Source of the DNA: Bin87 sp965197635
GTDB lineage: Bacteria; Chloroflexota; Dehalococcoidia; Lucifugimonadales; UBA3495
NCBI GenBank assembly: GCA_965197635.1
Contig: OZ240218.1
Span: forward strand, 558,001 to 622,000
Direction of reading: 5' to 3'
DNA length: 64,000 nucleotides
Shown: positions 1-8,106 of the stretch, piece by piece
How the letters are laid out: each line of letters begins with the position of its first letter
Numbering within the stretch: the stretch's first letter is position 1
Made by a program: the position numbers and the translations under genes
Notes under the pieces: generated by a model
Databases searched by the model: none
Seen by the model: only the letters and a program-made list of their open reading frames with translations
Told to the model about the DNA's origin: nothing

Positions 1-52
1 CCTTGCAACACGCGGGCCCGGTAGTAGTAGTCCACGGTCTGAGCAGGGTGTC

Positions 53-67
53 TAGAATCAGGGTCCA
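53..67 (+). repeat. 15-bp direct repeat flanking the IS5 remnant (left copy)
   Basis: TAGAATCAGGGTCCA here recurs at 886..900 as TAGAATCAGCGTCCA, with one mismatch, and TCTGAGCA lies just upstream of both copies. The two copies bracket the broken IS5-type transposase in direct orientation. They may come from two tandem element ends or from an old duplication. They are too long for an ordinary IS5 target duplication. Confidence 0.5.
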
Positions 68-121
68 ATTGGTCTGGACGCATGAAGGCAGAGAGGGAGG
101 AGTTGGTCGTAGTGTGGGGGT

Positions 122-887
122 ATGGAACGACCAGCTTATCCCAGCGACCTCAGCGACCGAGAATGGCAACTGTGGGAACCCCTGTTACCTCCGCCCAACG
201 CCGGGCGGGCGTTGCCGATCACCTACCCGAGACGGGAGATCGTGACGCCATCCGCTACGTGCTGCGCACCGGCTGCTCCTGGAGGATGCTGCCCCATGAC
301 CTGCCGCCGTGGCGCATTGTGTTCCATTACTTCCGCACCTGGCGTCGGGACGGAACTTGGCAGCGGGCCCACGGTGCACGCCAGGCTGCGGCCGGCTCAC
401 CGCAGCGCGGCCATCATCGACAGCCAGTCGGTAAAGACCACGGAAAAAGGGGGCCCAGATACGACGCGGGCAAGAAGGTGAAGGGACGCAAACGCCATAT
501 CGTAGTAGATACCCTGGGTGCTGCCAGCGGTGGCGGTGCATCCGGCTGACATTCAGGATCGAGACGGCGCGCGGTTGGTATTACGGCGTTTGATGGGCCG
601 CTTCCCTCGGCTACAACTGATCTGGGCCGACGGCGCGTACGGCGGCAAACTGGTGGCGTGGGCCCAGACGGTGGCCGGTTGGAGATTGGAACTGGTGCGC
701 CGTCCAGCACAGCAACACACCTCCAGGTGCTGCCCCGGCGTTGGGTAGTGGAACGTCGGTTGGCTGAACCGGCAGCGGCGATTGGCAAGGACTACGAGGC
801 ATTGTGCGAAACCACGGAAACCTGGATCTACATCTCCATGACCGGCCTCATGCTACGCCGACTGGCCCGGACACCCTCTGAGCATTA
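122..887 (+). pseudogene. IS5-family transposase, broken by several frameshifts
   Basis: This is a remnant of an IS5/IS4-superfamily DDE transposase. In order but spread over three frames one can read the N-terminal DUF4096 signature (YPSDLSDREWQLWEPLLP, from 122), the block SWRMLPHDLPPW (about 280-310), IIDSQSVKTTEKGG (about 415), KGRKRHIVVDTLG with the first catalytic Asp (about 480-515), DRDGARLVLRRL and WADGAYGG with the second Asp (about 560-645), and LPRRWVVERRLA with the Glu (about 730-765). At least three small indels shift the frame, so no full protein can be made. A sister sequence lies at 20130-20573 and 23759-24142. Confidence 0.85.
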
Positions 888-938
888 GAATCAGCGTCCA
901 GGTTGGACAGCGCGATGATGATGGTGAGAGCGGTGCCC

Positions 939-1607
939 TCATACACGAAAGAGGCCACCCCTACGGTCGCCAGGCCGCCGTTGGTCCCCGCGCCGGGAAT
1001 CGATGTTAGCGAAAACGCTGCGGAGGGCTGTTGCACCTGACTGCGTGGCGGTGGTAGTAGGTGATGGGGTGGTTGTAGTGGACTTGGTAGTGGCGGTTGA
1101 GGTTGTGGCGGTAGTTGTAGGGGTTGCCGTTGCCGTACCTTGGTGAGTCGCTTCCTCGCGGTCCGGCGAGAAGAGAATCTGGACGGGTGGATCCAGGTCT
1201 GCGTCGTCGTCGGGGCCGCGCACCTTCAACACGCAGGTCTCATGAGGTGAACTGGGCACGTAACCCGGATCGTACTTCTCAGACGCGACGTAAGCCTGGA
1301 TCGTCGTATATCCGGAGCTTTCGGTCTGGCGAATGATGAACCAGCCGTCGCCGTTGGAATCGGTCCAGAAGAATTCGCCATCAGCCGGTGGGATGGAACT
1401 CGGACACGCCGGAGTGTGGGCGAATGCCACGTCGTCGCGGGTCCCGGCCGCTCCAAACAGGATGGCGATCACCGCCAGCACGAGTAAAGCCGAAAGCCCG
1501 ACCGTACCGGCGGCGAGCCACTCAGCCCGGCGAGTTTTAGGCCGGACATCCGTGGTGCCCGGCTTCCGCTGATGCGGGGGAGCGCCGATTGACAATATCT
1601 GCGCCAA
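939..1607 (-). CDS. membrane-anchored hypothetical protein with Thr-rich linker
   Basis: This 222-residue product is not recognised. It has a basic N-terminus, one membrane helix at about residues 30-53 (LAAGTVGLSALLVLAVIAIL), then a soluble part with three Cys and a motif DSNGDGWFIIRQ. A low-complexity Thr/Ser/Ala linker (about 155-195) follows. The TTG start is weak. The C-terminus after the linker looks shifted: another frame at 848-1036 encodes a hydrophobic segment (TVGVASFVYEGTALTIIIAL) that would fit a second anchor, so the gene may have lost its frame in the repeat-like linker. A cell-surface or periplasmic location is likely; the function is unknown. Confidence 0.45.
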   Translation of the reverse strand: MAQILSIGAPPHQRKPGTTDVRPKTRRAEWLAAGTVGLSALLVLAVIAILFGAAGTRDDVAFAHTPACPSSIPPADGEFFWTDSNGDGWFIIRQTESSGYTTIQAYVASEKYDPGYVPSSPHETCVLKVRGPDDDADLDPPVQILFSPDREEATHQGTATATPTTTATTSTATTKSTTTTPSPTTTATQSGATALRSVFANIDSRRGDQRRPGDRRGGLFRV

Positions 1608-1784
1608 TCGAGTGCCGCCAGGGAGATACGTGCCTCAAAGGAATTGCCTCAAGTTAGCATTGCCAACGCAAACTAGCAGACAATCGCGGGAATCCCAAAG
1701 CGACGGCACGCGCAGAAATCGCGCATTTTGATTGACTTGCCCGCCGGTTGCCGCCGCAGACGACACCAATGAAACCGCCCGTAT

Positions 1785-2321
1785 TTACCGGACGGATAGC
1801 GTAGTAGGGACCACTGCATCCGCGCTCTGACTTGCCCGGAGTTTTCGCAGCGCGTCGACGGTTCGGGCGTCCAGATCGACGGTTCTTACCGCCTTGTGTG
1901 ACTTGGGGCGTTTGGAGTACAGGCCCTGGCCCTTCGCTTTCAGCACGGCCGTAATGATGAGGATGGTTCCCAAATCAAGGTTGGCCTTCACCTACTCTGG
2001 TCCGATACCCTCGCTCCGGCGGATCCCGGCATAGGTGAGAAGGCGCCGGAACGAGTAGAGCCGGCGCTCCTCGCGTTCGGCTAACTCCCGGAGTTGTTGA
2101 ACTGCTCCCATCTCCGGCGAGATGGCTTCTTGCCGAGGAGCCCGTGGCGCGCACACCGCGTGCATCGTGTTCCGATCAACGTGTCCCTCATCGACAGCGT
2201 ACTGGCCGAAGCCTGCGAGCGCGGTGTGCGCGATTTGGACGGAACGAACTCCGATCGGCTCGCGCCCCAAAGTTCCGTTCGTCATGCCCTGGTCCATGGC
2301 GCGGATGCGCTTGGGCGACAA
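1785..2321 (-). pseudogene. tyrosine recombinase/integrase fragment with in-frame TAG
   Basis: The reading frame gives part of a phage-type tyrosine recombinase: an N-terminal core-binding-like helical part (QIAHTALAGFGQYAVDEGHVDRN) and the start of the catalytic domain (RRLLTYAGIRRSEGIGPE, then NLDLGTILI and SKRPKSHKAVRTVDLD). An amber codon at 1992-1994 interrupts it exactly where family members commonly have Trp before the first beta strand (E-x-V-K-A-N-L-D-L). The product also stops before the His-x-x-Arg/Tyr part of the active site, so it is truncated. It may be the relic of the element that brought in the neighbouring broken genes. Confidence 0.6.
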
Positions 2322-2329
2322 GTCCCTTA

Positions 2330-2363
2330 GTTATGAACTCATCCGAGTTATGAACTCATCCGA
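2330..2363. repeat. 17-bp perfect tandem repeat
   Basis: GTTATGAACTCATCCGA occurs twice without a gap (2330-2346 and 2347-2363). It sits between the end of the surface-protein pseudogene and the start of the integrase fragment. No function is evident. Confidence 0.9.
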
Positions 2364-2386
2364 TCAAGCCAAGCGCGACTGCAATA

Positions 2387-5022
2387 TTAGCTCCCATCGC
2401 CCGGCCCTGAGACGGTTAGATTTACTGCTGCGGACAACTCCCTGCCGTCCGCAGTGCAAATCGCGCCGGGGGCGCCGCAGTAAGCGGGAACCGGCAGCAC
2501 GACGACCACGTCGGCGGCGGAGTCCGGCCTGACTTCTATCTCCCACCGGATGTTGCTCGGGCGGTCCAGACGTCGGGCCTTGGTGACGGAACCCCCGGCA
2601 ACCGTGAAAGCATGGTTCTTCAGGGTTTTGTAGCTGAAGCTAGATCCCGGTTCTTCACTGAACGTCAACTCGAAGGTGAACGCGGCCTGCCCGTCGTGAG
2701 ACTGGGGCGCGTTTTGCGTGGTGGCTGTCAACAGTGGCACTTCGATACCTGAGATGGTTGTCCCTGATTGAGTGGAACGCCTCGTCGAACCGCCCACGCG
2801 CATTATGACCTTCCCGATGTCCGCATCGTAGCGCACGTTCCCATTGGCCATGACCCTGTTCAAAACGGAATAGGATACCGTTGCGACGTTGGCCAAGTCC
2901 CCGTCGGAAGCGTCGGGCGGTGCCAATCCAACCTCGAACACGGGAATGTCAGCGGGGTTGACCGCGCCGCTGCCCAAAATTGCCATCAACGATCCATACA
3001 CGTCATTCCTGGTCAGTTTCTCCGATTCGCCCTCATCCGGTAACGGGAACTTCAGTGAACCCATGTGCGTTTCCACCCCCGTTGATTTGTCCGTAATCCA
3101 CAACCCAAACCAGCGCCCGTCCGCATCGTCATCGCCATCCTGGGCAACCCGCACCGGGTAATTATCTTCGTTCCAGTCATAGGTCCGTCGGGCGCTGATA
3201 AATGGACCACCAAAATTGCCGGTTTCGACCCATCCGTCTCCGGCGGCCCTCCCGTACGTCGATGTGTCGTCGGTGCCCCAGCGGTTGAAGATCACGCCCT
3301 TGCCCTACGATCCGTCAGTGCCGGGTTTGTCCACGTCAGTACGCAGCCCGTAGGCGAATCGCACGCCGTCGATGTGGCCCCAACCCAACACGAGCACGAG
3401 GACCTGGTCTTCCGAGTAGTGTCCGGGGTCTTCGCGGATGTTGAAGTCCATCTCGACCGATGAACTCCCGGGCGTATCTGCTTCCCAATCCCATCGGACG
3501 GCCGTCATCACTTCCGGGAGCGCGGCGAGCCGGGCGTCCACCTTGTGGTCGGCGTCGTCGCCTCGGCGGCGACTCGTCAGATTGGCAAGCAGCCCACCCG
3601 ACTTTCCGGCAATCGATCCGCCTTCCTGGACGCCGTTGAACAAGTCGCCGTCCTGGGCCAGGGAGTTTGCAGGGATGGCGATGCCGTCGGGGTCGTTGTC
3701 AAACAGCGATACGGAATACTCGAAGACCATCTTGGAAGTGCCGCCGCCCTGGGCGTAGTTCGCGACGCGTGTAACATCGGTTTGGAATGCCTCGGTTGCG
3801 ATTCTTGCCCCAACGTCGCCGCTGACCACCACAGGTTGGGTGAATTTGGCTTCGATCTCGATCGTTTCCCCGCGTACGTATGTGTCCCCGTACTATGGCG
3901 AAGAGGCCACTCGGATGCTGCGTACCTTCGGCCGGTACGTGCTCCCTTTGACCTTGTGGGTTGATTGGGTGCCGAGACTGGAGTGGGTCAAGTCGGCGTT
4001 GACCGGATCGGAGTCGTCGTCGGGGTCGCTTTGGATGTAACCAGCCGGGTTGTGCCCCAGGGTTGCCGTATTGTCCCCGATCCAGACGCCGTCGCTATCG
4101 TTGTCGGAGGACCGCACCAGCGTTCCGAAAAGCACGGTGTCGCCTCGCCGGCTGACGGGAACCAGATCCCAGCTGGCAGCGCCGATCTTAATACGAAACG
4201 TCGTGTCACCGTTCACTTGGACCGGGGCGCTGAATTCCACTGAAACCACGATGAGTTCGGCGCGTCCGTATGTATCGTCTCCGGGAGCGCGAAAGTCCCA
4301 ACCGCCGGCTTCAATGGCGTTTTGAACCTCATACATCTGTACTCCGCCCGAAACGATGGACGGAGCGCCGCGGTTGCTCCCCGTAGCCGCAACGCGGTGG
4401 GTTGAGGCCGTTCCGCCGTGGTCCGCTTGGTAGAGATTGTTGGCCACGGACCAACCCGGGGATTTGCCGGTATCCTCACTGTCGCTGTTGGTCAGCTTGA
4501 TTTCGATTTCCTCGCCGCTGCCGTTGCAGCTCCGGTCGATGTTGCTGCCGGCATCGCATCGCCAAACAAGCGTGTATTTGGTGTTGGGTTCCAGTATCGT
4601 GGCCCTGGTGGGCCGCCAATGATTGGTTTCACGTTCCCGGAGGGTTCGGGTCAGGTCAACGACCTTGGTTCCCGGCGCTTCCGCGCTGTTGACGAGGTGC
4701 AATGCGCCATTCAGGTCAAACTTATGGTTGCGGCTCGTGTCGTCAAAGCGGCTGGTGATTTCGGTCAAATCGTAGCGGGCACCATTGGTGCCGGTGGTGA
4801 ATATCTGACCAACGACTTGGGGATCTTCTTCGAGTACCATTTCACCCTGCCGGGTTTGGCCCTCGTTGCCTACGAAAGTGATTTCTTCAGAATCTGCCAT
4901 ATTGGCCGTGGCTCTGTACTTGCGATGATGATCGCTAATGCCGCGACCAGGCAGGCCGGAATCAGGATGGTACCGAACGACCTGGCCAAAACAGGTTTGA
5001 TTTTCCATCGAAGCGAATTCAT
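2387..5022 (-). pseudogene. secreted surface protein with Ig/cadherin-like repeats, broken by one frameshift and two TAG codons
   Basis: A single frame runs from about 4920 to 2387 except for amber codons at 3893-3895 and 3305-3307. The true N-terminus is in another frame: an ATG at 5022 behind a GGGGAG ribosome site encodes a signal peptide (MNSLRWKIKPVLARSF, then GTILIPACLVAALAIIIAS) that must shift frame near 4910 to join the mature part. The mature part has two copies of a repeat known from large bacterial surface proteins, with the hallmark SSPxxGDTYxxGExIEI at about 3895-3840, an FxxPVxVxG strand and a DxDPDGIxI loop. The final domain holds FTFELTFSEEP. Total length would be about 878 residues. 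It was probably an exported adhesin-like or matrix protein. Confidence 0.65.
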
Positions 5023-5044
5023 GATGTTAACTCCCCTATCCGCA

Positions 5045-5380
5045 TCAGTTTGACGTTGACCGGTTTTCCAGGATCGATTTACTCCAGGGAAATCGACTTC
5101 CGTCCCTATGCGGTATCCGCCGGTTACTGAACGATCGGCGACCTGTGCCGATCACAACGCGGGCCACGCCATCCTCCAAAAGGCGCCCGCTGACGGCTTT
5201 CACTAACGAACCGTTGCGAATTGCAGGTTTTCCAGCTATTCGTGCGGCCACCTCCTCAACGTCGCGGAGACAGTTGTTCAAAGGCTCACGCCTGAGCAAG
5301 GTTGTGTTGCCCCACTCGATGATCCGGTTGTGGCGATGCCTGCAGGGATGGCAGTCGCCGTCGAACCTGAGCGCCTGCAA
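5045..5380 (-). CDS. hypothetical protein, doubtful
   Basis: This open frame of 111 codons starts 335 bases upstream of the surface-protein pseudogene. The middle part (RDVEEVAARIAGKPAIRNGSL, then RLLEDGVARVVIGTG) has the composition of a real protein, but the ends are Arg/His/Ser rich and look non-coding. No domain is recognised. It may be the remains of a decayed gene. Confidence 0.2.
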   Translation of the reverse strand: MQALRFDGDCHPCRHRHNRIIEWGNTTLLRREPLNNCLRDVEEVAARIAGKPAIRNGSLVKAVSGRLLEDGVARVVIGTGRRSFSNRRIPHRDGSRFPWSKSILENRSTSN

Positions 5381-5408
5381 TCTTTCCCGATTTTACAAAA
5401 AATGATCC

Positions 5409-5941
5409 TATATAACATATACGTATCATGGATTGCGCTTTTTTTCGTAGTCTGTCATTGCTGTTGAAAAGCGCCTCAAATTGGGAGGTCAATCTGGCCT
5501 GCGGTTCCATTCCCGTCGTCTGGAAGACCATGAACAACACTCAGACCTGGTTCGGGTATCTTGGGCAGCCCTTCCTGCAGGGGTGCGCCGATTGTGGTGC
5601 TCGACGACGCGCAAACGGGTTGACGCGTGGCCTGTGTCGTAGGCGGCCACCGCCATCTGGATGACCTCGTAGCGGACGTCTTCGTCGTTGGCGAGGGCGG
5701 GTGCGGCAAACCGGATCATGGCGCCCCTTGGATGATGTCGTTTCGGACGCTCTGTTTTATTGCGACCCGTGCCAGAGCGTGCGGCCACATCTGCCTCTCA
5801 ATCTTGCCCTGAGGCGGTCTGGCAAACCACCCTTTGACGAGAGGGAACGCATCGCCAGCAAAGTAATCTGCGCCGTTTGTGAGGACAAATCCGACACGAT
5901 GTACGGCCTCACGTGGAAACTCGCCTTGCTCACGCCCCTGA
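5409..5941. other. decayed stretch without a clear gene
   Basis: Minus-strand frames carry short pieces of plausible protein. One starts at 5719 behind AAGGGGCGCC with MIRFAAPALANDEDVRYEV and loses its frame near 5580. Another piece, GLPKIPEPGLSVVHGLPDDG, lies near 5490-5560. They cannot be joined into one gene. The plus strand has an open frame from 5701 that shows a possible hydrophobic segment only near 5900-5950. I regard the whole stretch as eroded coding DNA of unknown origin. Confidence 0.3.
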
Positions 5942-6241
5942 CCGGCCTCATCGTTTATAGGGTTTTCCGGCCTTGGTCTCTGGTCATTCGGGTATTGGGA
6001 GTGGAAGGACCACGGCTGGGTCACGGGTTGGTCCGTCGGCGGCTACGTTCGGACGGCCATCTGTGGTTTCGGGTTGGTTGTGGCCGCCCTCATAGCAATT
6101 GTTTGGGTTTTTGGCATCGGACAAACCTCGTGGCGCCAGATGCGCAGGCGCATGGCTGGACGCAACGTTGGCCGGGCTTACGTTGGTTCTTCTGGCAACA
6201 ACGCGACTGAACGCGAGCAAGTGCCGAATACGCAAACGTAA
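5942..6241 (+). pseudogene. small membrane protein fragment
   Basis: Between a TGA at 5939 and a TAA at 6239 one frame reads as a small membrane protein: WSVGGYVRT, a strong hydrophobic helix (ICGFGLVVAALIAIVWVF), then a basic tail (WRQMRRRMAGRN) and a polar end. This is the usual positive-inside pattern of a single-span protein. No start codon exists in this frame upstream of the helix, so the 5' part has been lost or shifted. The other plus-strand frame at 5899 (MYGLTWKLALLTPLTGLIVY) could be the displaced first helix. Confidence 0.35.
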
Positions 6242-6342
6242 CCCTTGTGTTGCGGTATTGTCGCAGTAGCCGGTGACGTGTTTTGCCAACGGTGGGGCCA
6301 TGTCTCTCCCTTGCTCCGCTTGTTCATCATGGAAACCGGCCC

Positions 6343-6777
6343 TCATTTGTGGATGACCATCTGGATGACCAGATGTTGGTGCTGACGCTTCTTTTCTGCC
6401 TCATCGCGCTTGCATCGACCGCCTCCGCGACGCCGGTTGCCTCCGCCTCCCACGAGGCCGCCGTATGGGTCTGATGTCTTAACCGGACCCTGGCCGGTAC
6501 GGTAGCTGATCTTCCGGTAGTCAATCTCAGACGCATTCTCCCGGAGCTGGATGTTTCGGTAGTCGACCTGTTCCCGCTGATCTTTGGGCTGGACCTTCGC
6601 CAGTGCCGTACTGCGCCGGCCGCGCCGGACTGTCCTGATGTCGAGGTTCGTGCTGCGCCCCGCGCGGTCCTCTCCCGACACCACCACGGTCAAGGCGGAT
6701 ATGTCGCGGTAGTCGGCGTCTGCGGCCTTGCGGCTGCCCCCCGGATAGGAACCCGCAACGTACTGGGTGTCCCTCAC
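6343..6777 (-). CDS. hypothetical protein with DYR-x-I repeats
   Basis: The GTG start lies about 14 bases downstream of the strong ribosome site GGAGGAGG, which itself lies at the end of the preceding minus-strand gene, so the two were probably co-translated. The 144-residue product has three copies of a short motif (DYRDISALTV, DYRNIQLREN, DYRKISYRTG) spaced by about 20-50 residues, then a Gly-rich segment and a basic tail. No known domain is recognised. The repeats suggest a beta-rich or self-associating protein. Upstream neighbours are broken, but this frame is intact. Confidence 0.45.
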   Translation of the reverse strand: MRDTQYVAGSYPGGSRKAADADYRDISALTVVVSGEDRAGRSTNLDIRTVRRGRRSTALAKVQPKDQREQVDYRNIQLRENASEIDYRKISYRTGQGPVKTSDPYGGLVGGGGNRRRGGGRCKRDEAEKKRQHQHLVIQMVIHK

Positions 6778-6789
6778 TGCCGCGGCGTG

Positions 6790-7339
6790 CTAATCCTCCT
6801 CCGTGATGACCGCCACCGTGGCGTTGATCATCTTCAGCCTCTCCCAGATGTGCAGCAGGTAGCAGGCGTACCGGTCGTCCTCAGGCGTAGGGGCGTCGCT
6901 CGTGGGCCGATGCTGAACGTGCTTGTGGGGAGAGGTGTCCCCACGGGAATAACGCTCGCTGCCGCGTCGGTATTCCCCCGGGCAGCAACCGCCGGCGGGC
7001 CAGTCGAAGTGCCTGGCGCGGCGAAAGGTATAAAATGTAACTACGGAAATACCTTAATTCTTGGCCGCGCTGGGAAAGGTCTATTCGGACCTCGGGCAGT
7101 TGGCTTGGCTCGTATATGACGGCCGCTTGCTCGGCGGCGTGATTAGCGCCGTTAGTGCGCTGGGTGCCTGCGGCGGCTGCAATCAGGCCGGCCATGTTGG
7201 CAGGAAAAGGGCAGTCCACGCGGGCGCGGTCGATGGCGGCTCGGAAAGCTTTCGCGCCTGGTGTCTATAGCCGAGCTCTCCAGGAGAATAAGAGCCTTGG
7301 CAATTCTTCACGGGCCCAATCCGGGAGCTCTAGCCTCAT
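6790..7339 (-). pseudogene. broken hypothetical gene (in-frame TAG plus frameshift)
   Basis: An ATG at 7339 overlaps the TGA of the upstream gene (ATGA), which marks translational coupling. The frame reads MRLELPDWAREELPRLLFSW, meets TAG at 7265-7267, and continues with AFRAAIDRARVDCPFPANM and GANHAAEQAAVIYEPSQLPE. Near 7050 it shifts frame and resumes as FDWPAGGCCPGEYRRGSERY, ending with DRYACYLLHIWERLKMINAT, TEED and TAG at 6790. The pieces together would give about 180 residues with a soluble helical C-terminus. No family is recognised. The gene belongs to the same minus-strand run as 6343-6777 and 7336-7518. Confidence 0.4.
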
Positions 7340-7518
7340 CGCTGGCTCGCTTCTTTTTGGTCAGAGGCGTATTCACTGCGGCGAATTTGTCGTTGGTTGC
7401 AGACGTAGATGGACCGCCCCGCGATGATCACGTCAGACATCACCATCAACCCGACACCGATCCACGTATCGCACGAGAATCATTCCAGCACCGATGTCAA
7501 CGAAATAAGATTGACCAT
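7336..7518 (-). pseudogene. small membrane protein gene with in-frame TGA
   Basis: From ATG at 7518 the frame reads MVNLISLTSVLE, then TGA at 7480-7482, then FSCDTWIGVGLMVMSDVIIA, RSIYVCNQRQIRRSE and a polar tail. The hydrophobic segment followed by a basic stretch is typical of a one-helix membrane protein. The TGA stands where Trp (TGG) would fit. The stop overlaps the start of the next gene (ATGA). The in-frame stop makes it a probable pseudogene. Function is unknown. Confidence 0.35.
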
Positions 7519-7672
7519 GGTTTCTTTACTTTCGTCTGGCGGACCACTGGCCGTGGCGAATGTGGGTTGCTGAGGCCGGCTTATTTATCTGGTGCCGAGG
7601 GAGGGGCTCCAACTCGGAGCCGTTTGGTTGTAAAAAATGGCCCCCATCAGAGCCATTCGGTTAGAAGTTTGT

Positions 7673-7747
7673 TGGAGCGGAAGACGGGATTCGAACCCGC
7701 GACCTTCTCCTTGGCAAGGAGACGCTCTACCACTGAGCCACTTCCGC
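7673..7747 (-). tRNA. tRNA-Gly (anticodon GCC), CCA encoded
   Basis: The minus strand folds as a full cloverleaf: acceptor GCGGAAG (7747-7741) pairs with CTTCCGC (7683-7677), the discriminator is T and CCA is encoded at 7675-7673. The anticodon stem-loop is CTCCTTGCCAAGGAG with anticodon GCC, and the T loop is GTTCGAATC. The antisense reading gives the false peptide GFEPATFSLARRR that commonly appears as a spurious gene call. Confidence 0.95.
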
Positions 7748-7908
7748 TCGGTTGGGTCGGCGACGGCCGTTATATCAGCTTCCCGACCGGTACCCTGCTA
7801 TAAAATGAGCCTAACATACTCAGAAGCGGGCTGTAAAGGGTATGCTCCCGGCGCTTGGATAACGCGGGGCTGAGGACAAATTGGCATGAGCGATCACGCC
7901 GTATGGTG

Positions 7909-7985
7909 TGGTGGGCGGTAGTGGACTCGAACCACTGACCTCTTGCGTGTCGAGCAAGTACTCTAACCAACTGAGCTAACCGCCC
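7909..7985 (-). tRNA. tRNA-Val (anticodon GAC) with C at position 33
   Basis: Acceptor GGGCGGT (7985-7979) pairs with ACCGCCC (7919-7913), the discriminator is A and CCA is encoded at 7911-7909. The D stem GCTC/GAGT and T stem AGTGG/CCACT are regular. The anticodon stem CTTGC/GCAAG encloses the loop TCGACAC, which places GAC at 34-36 and C instead of the nearly universal U at 33. The rest is a normal tRNA-Val(GAC). Confidence 0.9.
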
Positions 7986-8106
7986 ACGATGCTCAAGATT
8001 CGATGGGAACGGTTACCAGTATAGCCCCGATGCTTCCCGAATGGCAACACGCCGTTCATCGCCGCGGCGTGGCGTCACCCCGCATCCCAAACGACGAACC
8101 GTTAAA

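Noticed and set aside
939..7518. Amber (TAG to amino acid) recoding of a prophage region
   Set aside because: One gene in the region ends in TAG, frameshifts and a TGA are also present, and no suppressor tRNA is in the window; erosion is simpler.
7261..7803. 180-codon plus-strand open frame
   Set aside because: It runs antisense through tRNA-Gly and gives the well-known false peptide GFEPATFSLARRR; no conserved domain is seen.
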